NCBI GenBank assembly: GCA_963767685.1
Contig: CAVYEZ010000001.1
Span: forward strand, 434,001 to 498,000
Direction of reading: 5' to 3'
Length of the DNA: 64,000 bases
From: Trebonia sp963767685
Lineage (GTDB): Bacteria; Actinomycetota; Actinomycetes; Streptosporangiales; Streptosporangiaceae
This document shows positions 28,470-38,415 of this stretch, in pieces. Under the pieces are notes generated by a model. It ran no database searches. It was not told the DNA's origin and saw only the letters and a list, made by a program, of their open reading frames with translations. Within the stretch, counting starts at the first letter, position 1. The number at the start of each line of letters is the position of its first letter. Both the position numbers and the translations under genes were made by a program.

Positions 28470-29931
28470 ATGCAAGCCTCGTCCCTCGCCAGCCGCCTCA
28501 AGCAGGGCGTGGCTGTACGGGAGTGGCGCTGGTGGCAGCTTCCCCCGCTGCTGCGCCTTTACGTTGCGGCTGATTCCAGTTGGCGCGCTTGCGGTTATCG
28601 GCGTCGCGGCCGCCTTTACCGACTGGCGGACCGTCGACGTCGATGAAGTTTCTCCTGCTCGTGTGCTGCGGGATGATCTCGGTCGCGTCCACGCCGCGGA
28701 TCATGTACGCGGTTCCCGGCGTGACCAGGGACTTCACCACTGTCTGGGTGCTACCTGCGGCTATCTTGCTGCCGCCCGTCTACGCGGCCGTAATAGCGTT
28801 TGCTGATATTTGCGATCTTGCGTCTATTCGTTCATCGCGGAGTACTGCATCGCATGGTGTTCACCGCGTCGTCAGTTTGCGTGAGTTACGCCGCGGCGTC
28901 GGTGGTGTTCCGCTGGCTGCCTAACTCTTTCGCCGGGGCAACGGTAGGGAGCGGCATTGCACGCTTTCACGTGGTCGCTCGGCGGTTGCCGCCTGCGAGG
29001 TCCTCGGCGGCAGGCTCCAGCACTTCATGGTCGTCGGCGCGGTGAAGCTGGCCGATCCGAAGGTCCGCGTCTGGCAAATGGAGTGGAACCGCGAGGCGCT
29101 CCAGGAGCTCTTTGTCGAGATCGACCTCGGCGTGCTGATCACCCTCGCGGTTGGCGCTTAGCCCCGCGCTGGTCGTGATCGCGCTTCCGACGGTGCTGCT
29201 CGTGCGCCGGTTCCTCGTTCATCCGCTCCTCGTCGCGCAATCCCGCCTGGACTCGAAGACCGGGCTGCTCAACGTCTCCACCTGGGAATCCGAGGCCGAG
29301 TCGGAGCTTTCCCGCGCCGTCCGGAACCGTAACCCGATGGCCCTCGCCCTGGTCGACATCGACCACTTCAAGGTGGTCAACGACACCTACGGGCACCTGG
29401 TCGGCGACCGGGTGCTGAAGGCCATCGCCGAGGCGCTCACCGGCCAGTCCCGTGACTACGACCGGGTCGGCCGGTTCGGCGGCGAGGAGTTCGTCCTGCT
29501 GCTGGCCCAGACCAGCGAGCCTGACGCCTGCAAGATCGCCGAGCGGCTCCGCGGCTACATCGCGTCCCTGGCGATCCCGATCGACGACCGCCCGGACGCG
29601 CCCACGCTCAAGGTCACGATCTCGGTCGGCGTCACCGCCATGGCGCGCGGCGAGTCGTTCGAGCTGACGGACCTGCTCGCGGCCGCCGACTCGGCCATGT
29701 ACGCGGCCAAGCAGGCGGGCCGCAACCAGGTGGCGTACGCCCCGCCGCTGCGCGACATGGGCCTCGACGCGCCTGGAGCGCGCCGCCGAGGACGGCCCGC
29801 ACGCCGGCGCCGCGTCCGACGGGCGCCCCCCTGGGCAGCACCCCGCTGTCCGGCCACCGAGTGGTGCTGGTTCAGACGCGAGCAAACCGCCGCTTCTTTA
29901 TGTCCGCCGAGGTGACTCTCCGTGCTCATAA
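28470..29931 (+). CDS. Membrane-bound diguanylate cyclase, GGDEF (frameshifted)
   Basis: ATG 28470 (GGTGG upstream) starts MQASSLASRLKQGVAVREW. Several membrane helices follow through breaks near 28565, G28642, 28805, 28975 and 29155, for example VGALAVIGVAAAFTDW, TTVWVLPAAILLPPVYAAV and LSPALVVIALPTVLLV. The GGDEF domain is intact: LDSKTGLLNVSTWE, LALVDIDHFKVVNDTYGHLV, and the active-site loop GRFGGEEF. RDYD lies five residues before GGEEF, the RxxD inhibitory site at which c-di-GMP feeds back. It should make c-di-GMP from two GTP. In actinomycetes c-di-GMP controls development through BldD. The C-terminus after RDMGLD is uncertain: it ends at 29915 as read, or at TAA 29931 after a break near 29770. 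Confidence 0.85.
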
Positions 29932-30117
29932 GGGCACTGCCTGAGTCTGCACGTGCGATGCAAGGTAACATTGCACGGTTGTCGCTGAGGACGCGGCCGC
30001 GGTCACCGCGCGACCACGAGTTGACGAGAAACGCGATAGATCTCGATTCGGGTTCGCGCTAGCATGGGGCTGGCCGCTGCCTGGCAGCGGTGGCTCCGGC
30101 GGGGCGGGAAGGGCGAC

Positions 30118-33100
30118 GTGAACACGGCGGCGGACACGATGCGGGTCGGCGTGCTCGGCCCGCTCGAGGTGAGCGACGCGGCGGGCCGGCCGGTGCGCGT
30201 GGGCGGGCACCGGGTGCGCGCGCTGCTCATCCTGCTCGCCCTGGACGCGGGGCGCGTCGTGCCCGACCCACGCGCTCATCGACCGGTTGTGGCCGGCCGA
30301 GCGGCCGGCCGACGCCGCCAACGCGCTGCAGTCCCTGGTCTCCCGGCTGCGGGTGGCGCTCCGGCAGGCGGGCGTGCCCGATGGCGTGGTTGAGTCGTCT
30401 CCGGCCGGCTACCGGCTCGCCGTGCCGCCGGAAGCGGTCGACGCCACCGCCTTCGAGTCCCAGGCCCGCGCCGGAAGCCAGGCGCTGGCCCGGGGCGACG
30501 CGCGGGAGGCCGCGAGCCTGCTGCGCGCGGCGCTCGGGCAGTGGCGCGGCAGCGCACTCACCGACGTGGCGGGGGAGGAGTTCGCGTTCGCGCCCGCCGC
30601 CCGCCTCACCGAGCTCAGGGCCGCCGCGACGCTCGACCGGATCGAGGCCGACCTCGCGCTCGGCGCCGCCGACGCCGTCGATGATCGGCGAGCTGCGCGA
30701 GCTCACGGCCGCCGACCCGCTGGCCGAGCGCCCGGCCGCGCTGCTCATGCGCGCCCTCGCCGCGACCGGCCGCCAGTCCGAGGCGCTGGCCGTCTACCAG
30801 CAAACCCGCGAGCACCTTGCCGAGCACCTCGGCGTCGACCCGTCACGGCAGCTGGAACAGGCCTACCTGGCGATTCTCCGCCAGGAGATCCCGCAGGCCG
30901 CACCCGCCGTCCCCGGCGCGCCCGCCGCCCGCCAGGTCGCGATCCGAGAGTCAGCACCCGGCGGGCGCCCCGCCCGCCGCCAAGGTGCGCCGCCCGCCGA
31001 CGAGCTTCATCGGCCGGGACGACGACGTGGCCGGCGTGATCAAGCGGCTGCGGGCCGAGCGCCTGGTCACGCTCACCGGCCCGGGCGGCGTCGGCAAGAC
31101 GAGGCTCGCGACCGAGGTCGCCGCCGGCCTCACCGTCCCCGCCTGGTTCGCGGAACTCGCCCCGGTCACCGACCCGGCCGAGGTCCCGTACGCGGTCCTC
31201 GACGCGCTCGGGCTCCGCGAGCGGTCCATCGCGCCGCGCGGCGGGGACATGGCGGGCGACCCGGTCGACCGGCTCGCCGCGGCGCTCGCCGACCGGGACG
31301 CGGTGCTGATCCTGGACAACTGCGAGCACGTCATCGACGCCGCCGCCGGCCTGGCGGCCCGGCTGCTGGCCGACTGCCCCAAGGTCAGGGTCCTCGCCAC
31401 CAGCCGCGAGCCGCTGCAGATCCCCGGCGAGACCCTGCACGTCGTCGCCCCGCTGCGCCGCGCCGCGTGGAATCCGACCTCCCGGAGGTCTCCACCACCT
31501 ACCCGGCGGTGCGGCTCTTCGCCGACCGCGCCGCCGCCGTCCTGCCCGGCTTCGAGCTCGAGCGCGGCCAACGCGACGGCCGTGGCCAGCATCTGCCGCA
31601 ACCTGGACGGCATGCCGCTGGCCATCGAGCTGGCCGCCCCCTGGCTGCGCACGCTCGACCCCCGCCCAGCTGGCCGCGCGGCTCGACGACCGCTTCGCGC
31701 TGCTGACCGCGGGCAGCCGGACCGCGCTGCCACGGCACCAGACGCTGCGCGCGGTCGTCGACTGGAGCTGGGATCTCTTGTCGGAACGGGAGCGCGTCCT
31801 TGCCCGACGCCTCGCCGTCTTCCCTGGCGGGGCGACCCTCACCGCGGCCGAGCGCGTGTGCGCCGGGCAGCCGGGACCGGAGATGCAGCCCGCTCCCGGC
31901 AGGCGCGGTGCTGCCCACGCTGGCCGGGCTCGTCGCCAAGTCGCTGCTCACCCGGTCAGACGCCGAAGGCGACGGCGAGCCCCGCTACCGGATGCTGGAC
32001 ACCGTCCGCGCCTACGGCCTGGAGCGGCTGGCCGAGGCCGGGCGAGGACGCCGCCACCAGGGACGCGTCCGCCCGCTACTACCTGGAGCTGGCCGAGACG
32101 GCCGACCCGCAGCTGCGCACGAAGGCGCAGGGCCGCTGGTTCCGCGTGCTGACCGCGGAGCAGGACAACGTGCACGCCGCGATCCGCTGGGCCGTCGCCC
32201 GCCAGGACGCGGATACCGCGCTGCGGTTCGTGCGCGCCATGGGCTACTACTGGGTCCAGCGCGGCTACGGCGAGGCGGACGCGCTCTGCCGCGAGGTGCT
32301 TGGCTTGACCCCGCCGCCGCTGACCCTGCAGCTCGCCGAGGCGCGGGTCATCTGCGCGCTGCTGGCGGCGGGCTGGAGCTGGGACATCGAGCGGGTCAGG
32401 GAACCGCTGACCGAGGCGCTTGACGCCGTGAACGGCCTGGGCGCGGACTACACGTCCTTTCACCCGCTGGTCGCGATGGCCGAGCCGGTGCTCATGCAGT
32501 ACGACGGCGCGAGCGACCAGGCGCTGCAGCTGTTCGAGCGCTACATCGCGTCGCGCGACCCGTGGCTGCGCGCGATCGGAAAGGTCTACATCTCCAACTA
32601 CGCGCTCTCGCTTGGCCGGCTTGACGGTGCCGAGGAGCGCTGCCGGGCCGGCCTTGCCGAGCTGCGCGCGCTCGGCGAGCAGTGGGGGGTCGCGATGGCG
32701 CTGACCATGCTCGTCGAGTTCACCGAGCTTCGCGCCGACCACGCCGCCTCGGTCGACGCGCTCACCGAGGCGGCCGCGATCGGCCGCGAGATCGGCGTCT
32801 GGGGCGACCTCGGGTACGTGGAGGCACGGCTGGGGGTCGTCTACGCCCGGGCCGGCGACCTCGACCGGGGGTACGCGGAGATCGGCAAGGCGCGGCGCGT
32901 CATGGGGGCGCGCGGCGGCGAGGTGGACAGCGACCGCTGGGTCACGTTCATGCTCGCCGAGCTGGCCTCGCTCGCGGGCGACTACGCCGAGGCGGCCAGG
33001 TGCTGCGAGGCGGTGCTCGCCGCGATCGCGGACAACGCGGCCCCGTGGTGGGAGTCGCTGCGCGCGCAGGTGAAGGCCCGGCTCGCCGTGGCCGTGCTGA

Positions 33101-33463
33101 GGCAGGGCGACCCGGATCGCTGCGCGCGGCTCCTGCGGGAGTCGCTCGACGCCGCGGCCGTCCGGCTGCGAGCATCCCGCCCTGGCCGCGGTCGTTGACG
33201 CCTGCGCCGTCTACACGCTCAGCCGGGATTCCGGTGATGAACGCGGCCGGGCGGCCGCCGCCGAGCGGGCCGCCCGCCTGCTCGGCGCCGCCCACGCGGT
33301 CCGCGGCGCCTTCGACGAGTCCAGCCTGGACGCGTCGCCCACCCGCGCGCAGGCCCGCGAGGCACTGGGCACCGAGGCGTTCCAGGCGGCCTACGAGTCC
33401 TCGCTGGCCAGCACCTACGAGTCCGCCCTGGCCCTTGCCGCCGACCTTCTCCCCGCCGCCTAG
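30118..33463 (+). CDS. AfsR-type regulator: winged helix, BTAD, NB-ARC, TPR (frameshifted)
   Basis: GTG 30118 follows AAGGG. The OmpR-like DNA-binding part is MRVGVLGPLEVSDAAGRP with ANALQSLVSRLRVALRQ and GYRLAV. BTAD follows (VDATAFESQARAGSQAL, ELRELTAADPLAERP, EHLGVDPSRQLEQAYLAIL). The NB-ARC ATPase has SFIGRDDDVAGV, Walker A LTGPGGVGKTRLATE, VLILDNCEHV and VLATSREPL, and about 500 residues of TPR-like helices close the protein. Near 1,115 residues, it is an AfsR/SARP-STAND pathway regulator type. Breaks: G30265, G30680, and near 30945, 31465, G31560, 31665, 31895, 32042 and 33170. Ligand and targets are unknown; no biosynthetic gene cluster is next to it. Confidence 0.85.
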
Positions 33464-33585
33464 CCGGCGCAGCCGAGCCTCGTCCGCCTCCGGTTTACCC
33501 GGGTCGGCCTCAGAGAGAGCGAGGTCCGCGCCCTCCCTAAGGCCGAGGCGATCGCCCGCCTCCAGCAGTGCCGGATGCGGGAAGG

Positions 33586-33599
33586 CTGACCCGGGTCAG
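33586..33599. terminator. 14-bp perfect palindrome at the convergent gene ends
   Basis: CTGACCCGGGTCAG is exactly self-complementary and overlaps the stop of the SnoaL-like gene, facing the end of the AfsR-type gene. It may help bidirectional termination; it is short, so confidence is limited. Confidence 0.4.
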
Positions 33600-33957
33600 G
33601 CCGATGGCACCTTGTCGAGGAAACCCAGGACAAGCGCCAGCCGTCCGTCGCCGTCCCGCATGGCCACGTCGAACCCGACCACGAGTCGGTGCCGTCGGGG
33701 CCGAGCTCCCAGGTGAACCGCGCCTGGTCGTGGTGCGCGTCGACCGCGCCGGCCAGCCTGAACGTCATCCCCGCGAACTGCTGCTGCGCGGCCGCGATGA
33801 CCGCGTCGATCTGGTCGCGCCCGGTGACCTCGGCGAGCGGGTCGATGTAGCATCCGTCCTCGGCCCAGACCTCGTCGATCAGGGCGCGCCGCGCCGCCGG
33901 GTCGGTCTCGTTCCATGCGGCGATGTACTGCTCGGCGAGCTTGGTGAAGTCGGACAT
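33596..33957 (-). CDS. SnoaL-like (NTF2-fold) protein (one frameshift)
   Basis: MSDFTKLAEQYIAAWNETDP begins a small alpha+beta cone protein; HVWAEDG-type text appears as EVWAEDGCYIDPLAEVTGRD, followed by DAVIAAAQQQFAGM and HHDQARFTWELGPDGT. A break near 33685 then continues as VVGFDVAMRDGDGRLALVLG and ends FLDKVPSA. At about 120 residues it is normal for a SnoaL-like domain, a fold used by isomerases, cyclases and hydrolases and by many proteins of unknown role. It is divergent from the MmyB-type regulator, with an inverted repeat between them, and is probably its target. Confidence 0.82.
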
Positions 33958-34038
33958 GATGGGTTTCCTCCCTAAGCGGTGACCGGCGCTAGCCGCGCCG
34001 GCCTGTGCTTCGAGGATCGGGCCGGCGCCGCCGCCGGT

Positions 34039-34086
34039 CGATTACGCCAGAGGTAACCGAGCCCGGCATTACCCGGCACGTAATCG
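34039..34086. promoter_or_regulatory. Nested inverted repeats, probable regulator operator
   Basis: CGATTACG (34039-34046) and CGTAATCG (34079-34086) are exact reverse complements; between them GGTAA (34052-34056) and TTACC (34069-34073) form an inner pair. The site is between the SnoaL-like and MmyB-type genes. Confidence 0.55.
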
Positions 34087-34118
34087 CCGCGCTTACCGGT
34101 GCCGCCTACCATGGCCAG

Positions 34119-34946
34119 GTGACCTCCGCGACAGTTACCCCGCCGGACGCGGGCGAGCAGGTTCCGGTGGGCAAGCTGCTGCGCGGCTGGCGCGAGCGGC
34201 GCATGCTCACCCAGCTTGAGCTCGCGCTGCGGGCGGAGGTGTCGGCCAGGCACCTGTCCTTCGTCGAGACCGGGCGGTCCCGGCCAACCAGCGAGATGAT
34301 CCTCCGCCTCGCGCAGCAGCTCGACGTGCCGTTGCGCGAGCGCAACGTGCTGCTGCTCTCCGGCGGGTACGCCCCGGCGTTTCCCGTCAACCGGCTGGCC
34401 GATCCGCCGATGCAGGCGGTGCACGAGGCGATCGAGCAGGTGCTGCGCGCGCACCAGCCGTATCCGGCCGTGGTGATCGACGCGGGCTGGGAGCTGGTGG
34501 CGGCCAACGACGCCGTTCCGCTGCTGACCGCGGGGGCGTCCGCCGAGCTGCTCGAGCCGCCGGTCAACGTCCTGCGGCTGAGCCTGCATCCCGAGGGCAT
34601 GGCGCCGCGCATCGTTAACCTGGCCGAGTGGCGGGCGCACCTGCTCGACCGGCTGAGCCGGGACATCGAGTCCACGGCCGCCCCGGCGCTCATCGCGCTG
34701 CGCGACGAGCTGCGCGGCTATCCGAGCCCGGCGCTCGCCGCGCACCCGGACACCCGGGCGATCCTGGTCCCGCTGCGGCTGCGCGTCGGCGACACCGTGC
34801 TTTCCCTGTTCAGCACCACGACCGTGTTCGGCACGCCGCGCGATGTCACGCTGTCCGAGCTGGCCATCGAGTCGTTCTACCCGGCCGACCCGCCCACGGC
34901 CGCGTTCCTGCGCGGCAGCCAGCCCGCGGCGGACGCCGCCCGGTAA
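34119..34946 (+). CDS. XRE-family regulator with MmyB-like ligand domain
   Basis: The HTH lies at about residues 20-75 (LLRGWRERRMLTQLELALRA, EVSARHLSFVETGRSRPTSE), followed by the MmyB-like domain of about 190 residues (YPAVVIDAGWELVAANDAVP, LRLSLHPEGMAPRIVNLAEW, TTVFGTPRDVTLSELAIESF). In that family the C-terminal domain binds a fatty acid or similar ligand. GTG 34119 begins VTSATVTPPDAGEQ; further upstream starts are possible but run through the operator. The frame is intact. Divergent transcription from the SnoaL-like gene suggests control of that gene and of itself. Confidence 0.88.
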   Translation: MTSATVTPPDAGEQVPVGKLLRGWRERRMLTQLELALRAEVSARHLSFVETGRSRPTSEMILRLAQQLDVPLRERNVLLLSGGYAPAFPVNRLADPPMQAVHEAIEQVLRAHQPYPAVVIDAGWELVAANDAVPLLTAGASAELLEPPVNVLRLSLHPEGMAPRIVNLAEWRAHLLDRLSRDIESTAAPALIALRDELRGYPSPALAAHPDTRAILVPLRLRVGDTVLSLFSTTTVFGTPRDVTLSELAIESFYPADPPTAAFLRGSQPAADAAR

Positions 34947-35170
34947 TCCCGCGTCCAGCGCGGACCCTTCGCCGATGACGCGGTCGCTGCGGTGGGCGGC
35001 GAACCAGGCCGACTGCCTGGCCATCCGCTCGGCCGGCGCTCGGATCAAACCTCGGGAACCGCGCCACGGTGCTCAATCAGCACATTCCGAGCATGCCCGC
35101 GAGCGGGACTGGTAACACGCGCCCGTGCCGGGGCACGGCGAACGTCACGAAGCCGGCGGCCGGGTGGTAT
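34947..35170. other. Short gene-free stretch, possible coding remnant on the minus strand
   Basis: Between two convergent genes the minus strand from about 35048 to 34945 reads APAERMARQSAWFAAHRS and DRVIGEGSALDAG with coding-like codon bias, but it runs into the antisense of the MmyB gene without a stop. It could be a gene remnant or chance. No start site or family was recognised. Confidence 0.3.
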
Positions 35171-35208
35171 CCCGGCCCCCGGAGCAGCCGGCGGCTCCGG
35201 GGGCCGGG
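35171..35208 (-). terminator. Perfect 15-bp hairpin after the ABC exporter operon
   Basis: CCCGGCCCCCGGAGC (35171-35185) pairs exactly with 35194-35208 across eight bases, immediately beyond the permease stop at 35212. Confidence 0.8.
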
Positions 35209-35211
35209 GCG

Positions 35212-36031
35212 TCACGTGCGGCGGCGGTAGGCGGCGACGGCGAGCGGGGCGAAGACCGCGAAGATGCCGACCGCCCACAGCAGCGAGCGCTCCACGGCGG
35301 TGGCGGCGGGGCCGCCGATGAACAGCGCGCGTTCCGCCTCGGTCAGGTAGGTGACCGGGTTGACCTTGACGAACGCCTGCAGCCAGCCGGGCATGGACTT
35401 CGTCGACGTGAGGATGTTGCTGCCGAAGACTAGCGGGAACATGAGCAGGAAGCCCCACCACTGGACGCCCTGCGCGGACTTCACCAGCACGCCGAGCATG
35501 GCCGACATCCAGCACATCGCGAAGGCGAACGCCATCAGCAGCAGGCAGCCCATGACGACGGCCACCACGCTCGTCTGCGCGCGGAACCCGAGGACGTAGC
35601 CGAAGCCGAGCGTCACCAGGATCGAGATCAGGTACCGGACCAGGTCGCCGAGGATCGCGCCGGCCAGCGGGGCCCAGCGGACGATCGGCAGCGCGCGGAA
35701 CCGGTCGAAGACCCCGGTGCTGATGTCCTGGCTGAGCATCATGCCGGTGCCGAGCGTGGCGAAGACCACGGAAAGCACCAGGATGCCGGGCAGCGAGAAC
35801 TGCAGGTACTGGTGCGTGCCGCCGGCGATCGCGCCGCCGAACACGTACGTGAACAGGATCAGGTACATGATCGGCTGCAGCCAGAGCCCGAAGAGGTCCT
35901 CCGGGTTGGTCTTGATCTTGAGCACGGAACGCCAGGCGAGCGTGAACGAGTTCGCGACCGCGGTCGCCGGGCTCGGCCGGCGCGCCAGGGCGGGCACGGG
36001 GGCGGGGCGTCGGAAGGGTGGCCGTGGTCAT
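35212..36031 (-). CDS. DrrB-type ABC-2 permease (one frameshift near the start)
   Basis: Six membrane helices are visible, with the DrrB/ABC-2 features NPEDLFGLWLQPIMYLILFT, YVFGGAI, QYLQFSLPGILVLSVVFATL, DRFRALPIVRWAPLAGAILG and NPVTYLTEAERALFIGG. The ATG at 36031 overlaps the ATPase stop (ATGA), which argues for this start; the frame then breaks near 36005 in a run of G, joining MTTATLPTPRP to ALARRPSPATAVANSF. GTG 35997 is the alternative start without a frameshift. With its ATPase it forms a daunorubicin-resistance-type exporter for hydrophobic compounds; the actual substrate is unknown. Confidence 0.85.
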
Positions 36032-37071
36032 CGGGAGCTCCTGTCAAGTTCGCGAGCGGGGGCGGCCGCCTCGGCCGCTCCGGCTTTTCCCGCGTCTTCC
36101 GACGTTTCTTCTCCCGCGGTTTCTTCTTCGGCGCGGTGACCGGTGAGGGCGAGGAACACCTCGTCGAGGCTCGCCCGGCGCAGCGCGAACTCGGCGAGCT
36201 CGATCGACCGGTCATCGAACGCGCGGATGATCGGCGGCAGCGCGCTGCCGCCCTCGACCTGGACGCTGACCTGGCCGGACTCCACGCCGATGGCCGGCGT
36301 CGCGCCGGTCAGCCGCTCAAGCAGCTCGGCGACCGCGCTCAGGTCGGCCCGGCTGGCGGGGGTCACCTCGAGGACCTGCCGCCCGGCGCTCGCCTTGAGC
36401 TCGTCCGGCGTGCCCGTCGCGATGACCGCGCCGTGGTCGATGACCACGATGTCGTGCGCGAGCTGGTCGGCTTCCTCCAGGTACTGCGTGGTGAGCAGCA
36501 CCGTGGTGCCGTCCGCGACGAGCTGGCGGATCATGCCCCAGACCTCGTTGCGGCTGTGCGGGTCGAGCCCGGTGGTCGGCTCGTCGAGGTAGAGCACGCG
36601 CGGCCGGCCGACGAGGCTGGCGGCCAGGTCGAGGCGGCGGCGCATGCCGCCCGAGTAGGTCTTGGCCGCCCGCCCGGCGGCATCGGTGAGCTCGAACCGC
36701 TCGAGCAGCTCGGCCGCGCGGGCGCGGGCGGCCGGGCGGCTCAGCCCGAGCAGCCGGCCGATCATGATCAGGTTGTTGGTGCCCGACAGGCCCTCGTCGA
36801 CGGACGCGTACTGCCCGGTCAGCCCGATGAGCTGGCGGACCTGGTGCGCGTCGCGCACAACGTCGTACCCGCTGACGGTCGCCGACCCGGCGTCGGGCCG
36901 CAGCAGCGTGGCGAGGATGCGGACCGCGGTGGTCTTGCCTGCCCCGTTCGGTCCCAGGAGTCCGAGCACGCTGCCGGTCCGCGCGGTCAGGTCCACCCCG
37001 GCCAGCGCCGTCGTCTTGCCGAACCGCTTGACCAGCCCGTGCGTCTCGATCGCGTAAGTGACGTCTTCCAT
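36028..37071 (-). CDS. DrrA-type ABC transporter ATPase
   Basis: MEDVTYAIETHGLVKRFGKT starts a 347-residue ATPase. Walker A is LLGPNGAGKTTAVRIL, the signature TYSGGMRRRLDLAASL, Walker B VLYLDEPTTGLDPHSR, and the H loop LTTQYLEEADQLAHD, all matching the DrrA class. The C-terminal 90 residues carry the DrrA-type accessory domain. The frame is intact. The stop overlaps the permease start by four bases. No antibiotic cluster is visible nearby, so self-resistance is only one possibility. Confidence 0.92.
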   Translation of the reverse strand: MEDVTYAIETHGLVKRFGKTTALAGVDLTARTGSVLGLLGPNGAGKTTAVRILATLLRPDAGSATVSGYDVVRDAHQVRQLIGLTGQYASVDEGLSGTNNLIMIGRLLGLSRPAARARAAELLERFELTDAAGRAAKTYSGGMRRRLDLAASLVGRPRVLYLDEPTTGLDPHSRNEVWGMIRQLVADGTTVLLTTQYLEEADQLAHDIVVIDHGAVIATGTPDELKASAGRQVLEVTPASRADLSAVAELLERLTGATPAIGVESGQVSVQVEGGSALPPIIRAFDDRSIELAEFALRRASLDEVFLALTGHRAEEETAGEETSEDAGKAGAAEAAAPARELDRSSR

Positions 37072-37203
37072 GCCCCCATGCTGGGGCACGGCACTGTCAG
37101 CGCCCGCACGGTTTACTGTCAGCCTCGTAGCCTCGCTGTCAGGCTCCGCACGGGCGCGGCCAGCACCGGATCTGCCTAGTACTCAAAAAGCCCTAGGGGT
37201 TGT

Positions 37204-37287
37204 GAGCGCGAGCCGAAGCGCGCGCCCCCCTTCGGACTGAGGAGCGCAGGAGCGGGGAACGAGCCACTAAGCGACGAGGGAGAAAAC
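37204..37287 (-). repeat. Dispersed repeat element, copy B (about 85 bp)
   Basis: Its reverse complement matches 4350-4438 at about 80 percent by eye. It begins inside the last codons of bioB (PVFSLVA and stop) and extends downstream, so the repeat overlaps a coding end. Confidence 0.6.
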
Positions 37288-38415
37288 AGGGCCGCCCCGG
37301 CGCGCGGAGGTGAGCGCGGGGAACGCTGCGAGTGCGGGTAACACAGTGTTCGCGGGCAACTCGGTGCCCGCGCCCCGGCGCCGGACGTGCACCAGGTCCG
37401 GCCGGGCGAGCGCGGCGGCCAGCTCGCCGGGCGCGTCTTCCGCGCCCTCGACCGTGAAGCCGGCGTCGGCGATCATCGCCAGGTCGGCCGCGCCCGGCTG
37501 GCCCTCGCTGGTCAGGTAGTCGCCGAGGAAGATCGAGTTCACCACGTGCAGCGCCAGCGGCTGGAGCGTGCGCAGGTGGATCTCGCGGCCGCCGGCCAGC
37601 CGGACCTCGGCGTCCGGGTTGACGAAGCGGACCATCGCCAGGATGCGCAGGCAGCGCTGCGGCGTCAGCTCCCAGCGGCCCTCGAGCGGCGTCCCGTCGA
37701 ACGGGATGAGGAAGTTGACCGGGACCGAGTCCGGGCGCATCGCCCGCAGCGCGAACGCGACGTCGACCAGGTCGTCATCGGTCTCGGCCATGCCCGCGAT
37801 CAGGCCGGAGCACGGGGACAGCCCGGCCGACTTCGCCGACTCCACCGTCGACACGCGGTCCGCGTACTCGTGCGTGGTGCAGATGTCGGCGTAATGGCCG
37901 CCCGAGGTGTTCAGGTTGTGGTTGTAGGCCGTGGTGCCCGCCGCGGCCAGGCGCTCCGCCTGTCCGCCGGACAGCAGGCCGAGGCAGGCACAGACCTCGA
38001 CGTCGGGATTGCGCTCCTTGAACGCGGCGACCGTGCCGGCGACCCGGTCGATGTCCTTGTCCGTGGGCCCGCGGCCGCTGGCCACCAGGCAGACGCGCCG
38101 CGCGCCCCCGGCCACGCCGGCCTCGGCGGACGCGATGACCTCGTCGGTCTTGAGCCAGGTGTACTTGAGCACGTCCGCGGCCGAGCCGACGCGCTGTGAG
38201 CAGTAGAAGCAGTCCTCGGGGCAGAGCCCGCTCTTGATGTTGACGAGGTAGTTCAGCTTGACCCGGCGGCCGAAGAACTGGCGCCGGACCCGGAACGCGG
38301 CGGCCACCACGTCCATGAGCTCGTCGTCGCCGGTGGCGAGCACCGCGAGGGCCTCGTCCCTGGTGGGAAGCTCGCCGGCCACGGCCTTGTCCGCTAGTGA
38401 GTCAAGCCACGTCAT
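37267..38415 (-). CDS. bioB: Biotin synthase
   Basis: A radical-SAM enzyme that inserts sulphur into dethiobiotin in the last step of biotin synthesis. The SAM-cluster motif CPEDCFYCSQR is present, followed by VCLVASGRGPTDKDIDRVA, TTAYNHNLNTSGGHYADICT, GLSPCSGLIAGMAET, VNFLIPFDGTPLEG and the [2Fe-2S] region with REIHLRTLQPLALHVVNSIF. ATG 38415 gives MTWLDSLADKAVAGELP, the usual start for the family; the length of 382 residues is at the long end. The frame is intact. No other bio gene is next to it. The last codons lie in a dispersed repeat. Confidence 0.95.
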   Translation of the reverse strand: MTWLDSLADKAVAGELPTRDEALAVLATGDDELMDVVAAAFRVRRQFFGRRVKLNYLVNIKSGLCPEDCFYCSQRVGSAADVLKYTWLKTDEVIASAEAGVAGGARRVCLVASGRGPTDKDIDRVAGTVAAFKERNPDVEVCACLGLLSGGQAERLAAAGTTAYNHNLNTSGGHYADICTTHEYADRVSTVESAKSAGLSPCSGLIAGMAETDDDLVDVAFALRAMRPDSVPVNFLIPFDGTPLEGRWELTPQRCLRILAMVRFVNPDAEVRLAGGREIHLRTLQPLALHVVNSIFLGDYLTSEGQPGAADLAMIADAGFTVEGAEDAPGELAAALARPDLVHVRRRGAGTELPANTVLPALAAFPALTSARRGGPVFSLVA

